From positions 1 to 11,965 of the forward strand of contig JALVEJ010000117.1 of assembly GCA_027031025.1 (NCBI GenBank): a stretch of DNA of 11,965 nucleotides, read 5' to 3'. Below the pieces are notes generated by a model. The model did not search any database and had not been told where the DNA came from. It saw nothing but the letters and a program-made list of their open reading frames with translations. The position numbers and the translations under genes were made by a program. Below are positions 7,187 to 11,965 of this stretch, piece by piece. This stretch comes from Flavobacteriales bacterium. Its GTDB lineage: Bacteria; Bacteroidota; Bacteroidia; Flavobacteriales; Flavobacteriaceae. Numbering within the stretch: position 1 is the first letter of the stretch; each line of letters starts with the position of its first letter.

Positions 7187-7295
7187 GGAGTGAGGAAAAA
7201 CGATAAAATTATGAAAAGAATTATTTGAATAAAAACTGAAAGTAATAAAAAAAATATCAGATTAATAGAAAATATTATAAAATTCTCATTCCTCA
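7177..7295. repeat. GAGGAATGAGG repeats at the end of tig and in the tig-clpP gap
   Basis: TGAGGAATGAG at 7177-7187, continued by GAGTGAGG to 7195, overlaps the last codons and stop of tig. Its exact 11-base inverse, CTCATTCCTCA, lies at 7285-7295, leaving 97 AT-rich bases between. Related CATTTCCTCAAAT and CATTCCCTCAAAT segments occur at 7374-7386 and 3853-3865 in the clpP and glyA leaders. No T-tract follows, so it does not look like a standard terminator. Confidence 0.5.
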
Positions 7296-7428
7296 AATTA
7301 AAAGCAGTATAATTGTATACAGTAAATAGTAAACATTAATGAGTAAAATATTCTTTGAAGCACAATAAGTCATCATTTCCTCAAATAACCATAACCGATT
7401 AACCAGATAACCAAATCACCATATAAAT
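7187..7428. other. Gene-poor gap between tig and clpP
   Basis: This AT-rich 242-base stretch has no supported gene; the longest ATG-started frames are a handful of codons (for example nine codons at 7339-7368). I found no TAnnTTTG box and no hairpin followed by T residues. It contains the inverted GAGGAATGAG repeat and ends in the AACC-rich clpP leader. Confidence 0.6.
7381..7420 (+). repeat. AACC-rich tandem leader before clpP
   Basis: Five imperfect units ending in AACC or CACC (ATAACC, ATAACC, GATTAACC, AGATAACC, AAATCACC) run from 7383 to 7420, eight bases before the clpP start. ATAACCGATTAACC at 7391-7404 is identical to bases 3950-3963 before glyA, and both leaders also carry TCAAATAACC. 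It may be an unstructured translation leader or a repeat expansion. Confidence 0.5.
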
Positions 7429-8094
7429 ATGAACAATTTAGGTAAAGATTTTAGAAAATTTGCACAAGATAAAAAGCGCATCAGCAGTTTAAGCCTCGAT
7501 GCCTTTGAAAACAGCATGACCCCTTACATCATTGAAGAACGGCAACTCAATGTAGCACAAATGGATGTATTTTCACGATTAATGATGGACCGTATCATTT
7601 TCTTAGGAACGGCTATCGATGACCATGTTGCCAATATTCTCCAAGCCCAATTGCTGTTTTTAGAAAGTTTAGATGCCAGTAAAGATATTCAAATCTATAT
7701 CAATTCGCCCGGTGGCGGTGTCTATGCAGGATTGGGTATTTATGATACCATGCAATATATCCGGCCTGATGTCGCAACTATCTGCACCGGCTTAGCGGCT
7801 TCTATGGGTGCCGTATTGCTGGCTGCCGGTGCCAAAGGTAAACGGGCTGCTTTGCCCCATTCCAGAGTGATGATTCATCAACCGCTTGGTGGTGCCCAAG
7901 GACAAGCATCCGATATTGAAATAACGGCGCGTGAAATATTGAAATTAAAAGATGAATTATACGAAATATTAGCCAAACACACCGGACAAGATATTAAAAA
8001 AATAGAAGAAGATGCCGACCGCGACTATTGGATGAGAGCCGATGAAGCCAAAGCATACGGTTTGATTGATGAAGTGTTAATCAGAAAAAATTAA
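7429..8094 (+). CDS. clpP: ATP-dependent Clp protease proteolytic subunit ClpP
   Basis: Serine protease subunit that forms the tetradecameric degradation chamber and works with ClpX, encoded immediately downstream. The 221 residues include an N-terminal extension of about 25-30 residues before the mature-like start, typical of longer bacterial ClpP precursors. The catalytic triad is intact: S125 in GLAASMGA, H150 in MIHQPLGG, and D199 in DRDYWM, with the same 25 and 49 residue spacings as in E. coli. The oxyanion-region motif INSPGG is at 91-96. The ATG at 7429 follows the AACC-rich leader. An alternative, shorter start at M30 would remove the extension but would leave the coding-like sequence before it unexplained. 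The six-base gap to clpX marks an operon. Confidence 0.96.
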   Translation: MNNLGKDFRKFAQDKKRISSLSLDAFENSMTPYIIEERQLNVAQMDVFSRLMMDRIIFLGTAIDDHVANILQAQLLFLESLDASKDIQIYINSPGGGVYAGLGIYDTMQYIRPDVATICTGLAASMGAVLLAAGAKGKRAALPHSRVMIHQPLGGAQGQASDIEITAREILKLKDELYEILAKHTGQDIKKIEEDADRDYWMRADEAKAYGLIDEVLIRKN

Positions 8095-8100
8095 GATTCT

Positions 8101-9327
8101 ATGAGTAAAAATTATTGCTCATTTTGCGGACGACCGGAATCATCTGTCGAAATGCTTATTTCGGGATTGGAAGGCTATATTTGCAGTGATTGTGCCCGGC
8201 AAGCTTATGAGATAACACGAGCTGAATTTCAAAATAATCATGGAGACGATTTCATCGCTGATTTAGATGAGCTGAAAAAACCGAAAGATATTTTTAATTA
8301 CCTTAATCAATATGTTATCGGGCAAGATGAAGCCAAAAAAACCTTGGCGGTGGCTGTTTACAATCATTATAAACGTTTACTACAACAAGATACTGGCGAT
8401 GATGTCGAAATAGAAAAAAGTAATGTCATCATGATTGGCGAAACCGGAACCGGTAAAACCTTAATGGCAAGAACCATCGCCAAAATGCTTGATGTACCTT
8501 TTGCCATTGTAGATGCTACGGTTTTAACACAAGCCGGCTATGTCGGTGAAGATGTGGAAACTATATTAACACGCTTACTACAAGCCGCCGATTACGATGT
8601 GGCAAAAGCCGAGCGTGGCATTGTCTTTATCGATGAAATAGATAAAATTGCCCGAAAAGGAGACAATCCGTCTATTACCCGTGATGTTTCCGGTGAAGGG
8701 GTGCAGCAAGCTTTATTAAAACTTTTGGAAGGCACAACAGTTAACGTGCCGCCACAAGGTGGCCGCAAACACCCCAACCAAGAATTTATCAAAGTCAATA
8801 CACAAAATATTTTGTTTATTGCTGGCGGCGCTTTTGCCGGTATTGATAAGATTATCAGCAAGCGTATCAATATGAAACCTTTGGGGTATCAAGCACAAAA
8901 GCAAGAACAAATCGATGAAGATAATATTTTGCGTTATGCCATTCCTACCGACTTGCGTAAATACGGGCTAATCCCGGAAATTATTGGACGCCTACCGGTT
9001 TTAACATACTTAAACAGTTTGGATAAAGATACTTTAAAACGTATCTTAACCGAGCCAAAAAATGCTTTAATCAAACAGTATAAAAAATTGTTTGAAATGG
9101 ATGGCATCCAATTGATTGTTAAAGACGAAGCCTTAGACTATATAGTTGACAAAGCCATTGAATACAAATTAGGTGCTCGGGGTTTACGTTCACTGGTAGA
9201 AGCGACGCTTAAAGATGATATGTTTGCTTTACCCGGAACCAAACGTAAAAAATTGGTTGTTGATAAAAAATATGTCGAACAAAAATTATCAAAAACATTA
9301 TTGGATAAAATCAGAAAAGCTTCATAA
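8101..9327 (+). CDS. clpX: ATP-dependent Clp protease ATP-binding subunit ClpX
   Basis: AAA+ unfoldase that delivers tagged proteins to ClpP. The 408 residues are normal. The N-terminal zinc-binding domain has four cysteines, C6/C9 and C28/C31. Walker A is GETGTGKT at 113-120, with the less common Glu after Gly; Walker B is IVFIDEID at 174-181; the pore-1 loop is GYVGE at 146-150; the RKH loop is at 222-224; the arginine finger is in GRLPV (R297) and sensor 2 in GARGLRS (R360). In the loop that normally carries IGF for docking on ClpP, this protein has LGY (261-263), within a short segment (KPLGYQAQKQEQ). The start is six bases after the clpP stop, which implies one mRNA. A terminator follows 4 bases after its stop. 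Confidence 0.97.
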   Translation: MSKNYCSFCGRPESSVEMLISGLEGYICSDCARQAYEITRAEFQNNHGDDFIADLDELKKPKDIFNYLNQYVIGQDEAKKTLAVAVYNHYKRLLQQDTGDDVEIEKSNVIMIGETGTGKTLMARTIAKMLDVPFAIVDATVLTQAGYVGEDVETILTRLLQAADYDVAKAERGIVFIDEIDKIARKGDNPSITRDVSGEGVQQALLKLLEGTTVNVPPQGGRKHPNQEFIKVNTQNILFIAGGAFAGIDKIISKRINMKPLGYQAQKQEQIDEDNILRYAIPTDLRKYGLIPEIIGRLPVLTYLNSLDKDTLKRILTEPKNALIKQYKKLFEMDGIQLIVKDEALDYIVDKAIEYKLGARGLRSLVEATLKDDMFALPGTKRKKLVVDKKYVEQKLSKTLLDKIRKAS

Positions 9328-9331
9328 GCAC

Positions 9332-9362
9332 AGCCGGCGGAATTCAATCTGCCGGTTTTTTA
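9332..9362 (+). terminator. Rho-independent terminator of clpP-clpX
   Basis: CCGGCGG (9334-9340) pairs with CTGCCGG (9349-9355), seven pairs with one G-U, around the loop AATTCAAT; the stem can extend two more pairs into the T run at 9356-9361. It ends the protease unit and isolates lpdA. Confidence 0.85.
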
Positions 9363-9387
9363 TAGAAAATTTATCGTGAAAAATCAG

Positions 9388-9417
9388 TTCTTAATGCATA
9401 ATATTTCTTTATATTTG
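9388..9417 (+). promoter_or_regulatory. Promoter of lpdA
   Basis: TATATTTG at 9410-9417 is a perfect TAnnTTTG box. TTC at 9388-9390 is one base off the TTG box with 19 bases between. The box is 84 bases before the lpdA start, which leaves an AT-rich leader of about 75 bases in which I see no riboswitch or strong hairpin. Confidence 0.5.
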
Positions 9418-9501
9418 TGGCAAATAGGCTATTTTTTATAACTCATAACAAATAAGTTTATTCAATAACTATTACATTTTTAACATAAAAATTTTCAATT
9501 A

Positions 9502-10890
9502 ATGAAATTCGATATAATTATATTAGGCAGTGGTCCCGGTGGTTATGTAACGGCTATCAGAGCGGCACAACTGGGTTTTAAAACCGCTATTGTCGAAAAA
9601 GAAAATCTCGGTGGTGTTTGCTTAAATTGGGGGTGTATCCCTACCAAAGCCTTATTAAAAAGCGCTCAAGTTTTTGATTATATCAAACATGCCGATACTT
9701 ATGGTGTTACTACAAACGAACCAAAAGCAGATTTTCCTAAAATGATTTCGCGAAGCCGGGAGGTGGCAGAAAGCATGAGTAAAGGGGTGTCGTTTTTGAT
9801 GCGAAAAAATAATATTACCGTTATAAAAGGTTACGGCAAAGTCTTACCCGGAAAAAAAGTGCATATCACCCACGAAGATGGTTTGGAATCGGTTGTTGAT
9901 GCGGATCATATCATTATAGCCACAGGTGCTCGTGCCAGACAATTACCAAACTTGCCTATTGACGGCAAAAAAATCATTGGTTACCGGCAAGCCATGACCT
10001 TGGAACAGCAACCCGAATCTATGATTGTAGTTGGGTCCGGAGCAATCGGTGTTGAGTTTGCCTATTTTTATAACACTATCGGTACCAAAGTGACTATTGT
10101 GGAATATTTAGACCGCATTGTTCCTCTGGAAGATGAAGACGTTTCTAAACAATTAGCCCGCTCGTTTAAAAAATCGAAAATCAAAGTCATGACAGCTTCC
10201 GAATTACTTTCGGTTGACACTTCCGGTGATAAAGTTAAAGCTATTGTCAAAACCAAAAAAGGTGAACAAGAATTGGAAGCTGATGTGGTGTTGTCGGCAG
10301 TCGGTATCAAGTCAAATATAGAAAATATCGGCTTGGAAGAAACCGGTATTCAAGTGGAACGGGATAAGATTGTGGTCGATGATTTCTATCAAACTAATGT
10401 CTCGGGTTATTATGCCATAGGCGATGTGATTAATACACCTGCCTTGGCACATGTAGCTTCGGCGGAAGGCATTACTTGTGTAGAAAAAATTGCCGGTTTA
10501 GACCCCGAACGGATTGATTACAACAATATACCGGGGGCTATTTATACCGAACCGCAAATAGCTTCAACCGGCTATACCGAAAAACAAGCTTTGGAAGCAG
10601 GATACGAAATATTAGTGGGTAAATTTCCGTTTACTGCAAGTGGCAAAGCCAAAGCTGCCGGACATACGGATGGTTTTATCAAAGTGATTATTGACAAAAA
10701 ATACGGCGAAATTTTAGGGGCACACATGATTGGTGCCAATGTTACCGAAATGATTGCCGAAATAGTTGCGGCTCGCAAAGCCGAAGCCACCGGTCATACC
10801 TTGCTCAAAAGCATTCATCCGCATCCGACTATGAGTGAAGCCATTATGGAAGCCGTGGCTGCGGCTTATGACGAGGTGATACATTTGTAA
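9502..10890 (+). CDS. lpdA: Dihydrolipoyl dehydrogenase (E3)
   Basis: FAD enzyme that reoxidises dihydrolipoamide with NAD+, serving as E3 of pyruvate, 2-oxoglutarate or branched-chain 2-oxoacid dehydrogenase complexes and of the glycine cleavage system. The 462 residues are typical. The FAD-binding motif GSGPGG is at 9-14, the redox disulfide is C40/C45 in GGVCLNWGCIPTK, the NAD-binding motif GSGAIG is at 178-183, and the C-terminal HPHPTMSE gives the catalytic pair H441 and E446. No lipoyl domain is fused to the N-terminus. The ATG at 9502 gives the canonical beta-strand start MKFDIIILG. No E1, E2 or glycine cleavage genes are adjacent, so the complex it serves cannot be told from this window. 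glyA lies 4 kb upstream but in another unit. The next gene encodes an iron-sulfur protein 72 bases downstream. Confidence 0.96.
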   Translation: MKFDIIILGSGPGGYVTAIRAAQLGFKTAIVEKENLGGVCLNWGCIPTKALLKSAQVFDYIKHADTYGVTTNEPKADFPKMISRSREVAESMSKGVSFLMRKNNITVIKGYGKVLPGKKVHITHEDGLESVVDADHIIIATGARARQLPNLPIDGKKIIGYRQAMTLEQQPESMIVVGSGAIGVEFAYFYNTIGTKVTIVEYLDRIVPLEDEDVSKQLARSFKKSKIKVMTASELLSVDTSGDKVKAIVKTKKGEQELEADVVLSAVGIKSNIENIGLEETGIQVERDKIVVDDFYQTNVSGYYAIGDVINTPALAHVASAEGITCVEKIAGLDPERIDYNNIPGAIYTEPQIASTGYTEKQALEAGYEILVGKFPFTASGKAKAAGHTDGFIKVIIDKKYGEILGAHMIGANVTEMIAEIVAARKAEATGHTLLKSIHPHPTMSEAIMEAVAAAYDEVIHL

Positions 10891-10962
10891 CGTAAGCAGA
10901 TAAAACAATAGAGAAACCATTGAACCCCAAAAGGGTGATATTATTATTAAACCACCAAAATT

Positions 10963-11751
10963 ATGTCAGAAAAAATAAAAGTAAGAACTATGGCGGAATT
11001 AGCCGCCGAAGGCAAAGAACCCGAAATATTGTTTTGGGTGGGCTGTGCCGGTAGTTTTGATGACAGAGCCAAAAAAATTACCAAAGCGTTTACCAAATTG
11101 TTAAATAAAGCTGGTGTGGATTTCGCGGTTTTGGGAACCGAAGAAAGTTGTACCGGTGACCCCGCCAAACGTGCCGGAAACGAATTTTTGTTTCAGATGC
11201 AAGCATCGATGAATATTGAGGTGATGAACGGCTACAATGTTAAAAAAATTGTGACGACTTGCCCGCATTGTTACAATACGTTTAAAAATGAATACCCCGA
11301 TTTGGGTGGAAAATATGAAGTATATCACCATACGGAATTGCTACAATCTTTATTAAACGAAGGTAAACTCAAAGTAGAAGGTGGTTCTTATGATGGCATT
11401 GACATTACTTACCATGATCCTTGCTACTTGGGACGGGGTAACGGGCAATACGAAGCGCCGCGTAGTGTCTTACAACAATTGGAAATAGATATCAAAGAAA
11501 TGGCGCATCATAAAGAAAACTCCCTGTGTTGCGGTGCCGGTGGCGCACAGATGTTTAAAGAAGCCGAACCGCAAAAAGAAGAAATATTTGTGATGCGTAC
11601 TCGGGAAGCTTTAGAAACCAATCCTAAAGTTATAGCTACGGCTTGTGCTTTTTGTAATACTATGATTACAGACGGTGTTAAACACTATAACAAAGAACAA
11701 GAAGTTAAAGTTTTAGATATAGCTGAGATTTTGGTTGAAGGGGTAAAATAA
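10963..11751 (+). CDS. CCG-domain (Fe-S)-binding protein, HdrD/GlcF/LutA-like
   Basis: A 262-residue protein made of two cysteine-rich CCG domains, as found in heterodisulfide reductase HdrB/HdrD, GlcF of glycolate oxidase and LutA. The first set is C28, C63 (in ESCTGDP, one Cys where the motif often has two) and C100/C103 (CPHC). The second is complete: C154 (HDPC), C189-C190 (CCGAGG) and C228/C231 (CAFC). The N-terminal ferredoxin-like 4Fe-4S domain of GlcF or HdrD is absent, so a partner probably supplies it. There is no membrane helix or signal peptide, so it should be cytoplasmic, perhaps membrane-associated through a partner. It follows lpdA by 72 bases with no terminator between, so co-transcription is possible. 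Substrate is unknown; an oxidoreductase role is inferred from the cluster type. Confidence 0.85.
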   Translation: MSEKIKVRTMAELAAEGKEPEILFWVGCAGSFDDRAKKITKAFTKLLNKAGVDFAVLGTEESCTGDPAKRAGNEFLFQMQASMNIEVMNGYNVKKIVTTCPHCYNTFKNEYPDLGGKYEVYHHTELLQSLLNEGKLKVEGGSYDGIDITYHDPCYLGRGNGQYEAPRSVLQQLEIDIKEMAHHKENSLCCGAGGAQMFKEAEPQKEEIFVMRTREALETNPKVIATACAFCNTMITDGVKHYNKEQEVKVLDIAEILVEGVK

Positions 11752-11853
11752 GGTTTTGTTTATTAATACCAAAAAGCAACGGTTTATTGGACTAATATAT
11801 AGTTGTTTTTGCTATTAGATACTCAGCCGGAATGTTACTTTGCTCATCCTATG

Positions 11854-11885
11854 TTTGCAAAAGCAAATGAATTTGACTAAATTTG
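11854..11885 (+). promoter_or_regulatory. Bacteroidota-type promoter pointing out of the window
   Basis: TTTG at 11854-11857 and TAAATTTG at 11878-11885 match both promoter boxes, with 20 bases between. The TTTG box is the left arm of the perfect palindrome TTTGCAAAAGCAAA (11854-11867), which could be an operator or chance. The rest of the 11752-11965 stretch contains no gene I can support, so the transcript would serve something beyond the window. A weak, bulged hairpin at about 11770-11808 (AAAAAGCAAC with GTTGTTTTT) might end the preceding unit. Confidence 0.5.
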
Positions 11886-11965
11886 AAATCTTTATTAATC
11901 AAAAAAGGTAGAAAAAAGAATAAGACTTCTAATTGTCTTTAGAAGAAAGAGCGACTGAGAAATCT

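Noticed and set aside
7339..7368. Nine-codon frame (MSKIFFEAQ) in the tig-clpP gap as a leader peptide
   Set aside because: Such short frames are expected by chance in 242 AT-rich bases, and there is no attenuator hairpin or T-tract after it.
10880..10887. TACATTTG at the end of lpdA as a promoter for the Fe-S gene
   Set aside because: It perfectly matches TAnnTTTG but is made of the final lpdA codons, has no TTG box at the right distance, and is 75 bases from the next start. Chance match is more likely.

Overview
This 11,965-base window is a co-directional (+ strand) stretch of housekeeping genes that points to a member of the Bacteroidota, most likely Flavobacteriia. The evidence is low G+C, start codons without Shine-Dalgarno sequences but with A-rich leaders, several boxes matching the Bacteroidota promoter -7 consensus TAnnTTTG (some with a TTTG/TTG box about 18-20 bases upstream), and protein variants I associate with this phylum (a DUF2853 protein, an SHMT with a DISHPSGL active-site segment, and a trigger factor with an unusual middle domain). 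The genus cannot be determined from the sequence alone.

Layout. Bases 131-2249: a ten-helix EamA/DMT transporter, then accA (acetyl-CoA carboxylase alpha subunit) followed five bases later by a 66-residue two-helix membrane protein; a strong hairpin terminator ends this unit. Bases 2366-3826: pepD-like M20 aminoacyl-histidine dipeptidase. Bases 3965-5239: glyA (serine hydroxymethyltransferase), preceded by a palindromic REP-like element with mutually exclusive hairpins. Bases 5296-5631: a DUF2853 protein with its own promoter and terminator. Bases 5858-9327: the protein quality-control cluster tig-clpP-clpX (trigger factor, ClpP protease, ClpX unfoldase), ended by a terminator. Bases 9502-11751: lpdA (dihydrolipoyl dehydrogenase) followed by a two-domain CCG iron-sulfur protein. 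The last 214 bases hold no gene but contain a good Bacteroidota promoter pointing out of the window.

Functionally the window joins fatty-acid precursor synthesis (AccA), peptide and one-carbon metabolism (PepD, GlyA), nascent-chain folding and regulated proteolysis (Tig, ClpP, ClpX), and 2-oxoacid dehydrogenase/redox chemistry (LpdA, Fe-S protein). All catalytic residues I could check are intact and no gene looks broken. I see no phage, IS element, CRISPR array, tRNA or rRNA.

I did not find a convincing new defence, mobile or biosynthetic system. The points worth a second look are intergenic: the REP-like element in front of glyA, AACC-rich leaders shared by glyA and clpP, a GAGGAATGAGG repeat that runs into the tig stop codon, and a palindrome on the -33 box of the last promoter. 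There are also modest protein oddities: the ClpX ClpP-contact loop, the trigger factor PPIase domain, the small accA-linked membrane protein, the free-standing DUF2853 gene and the free-standing CCG protein.
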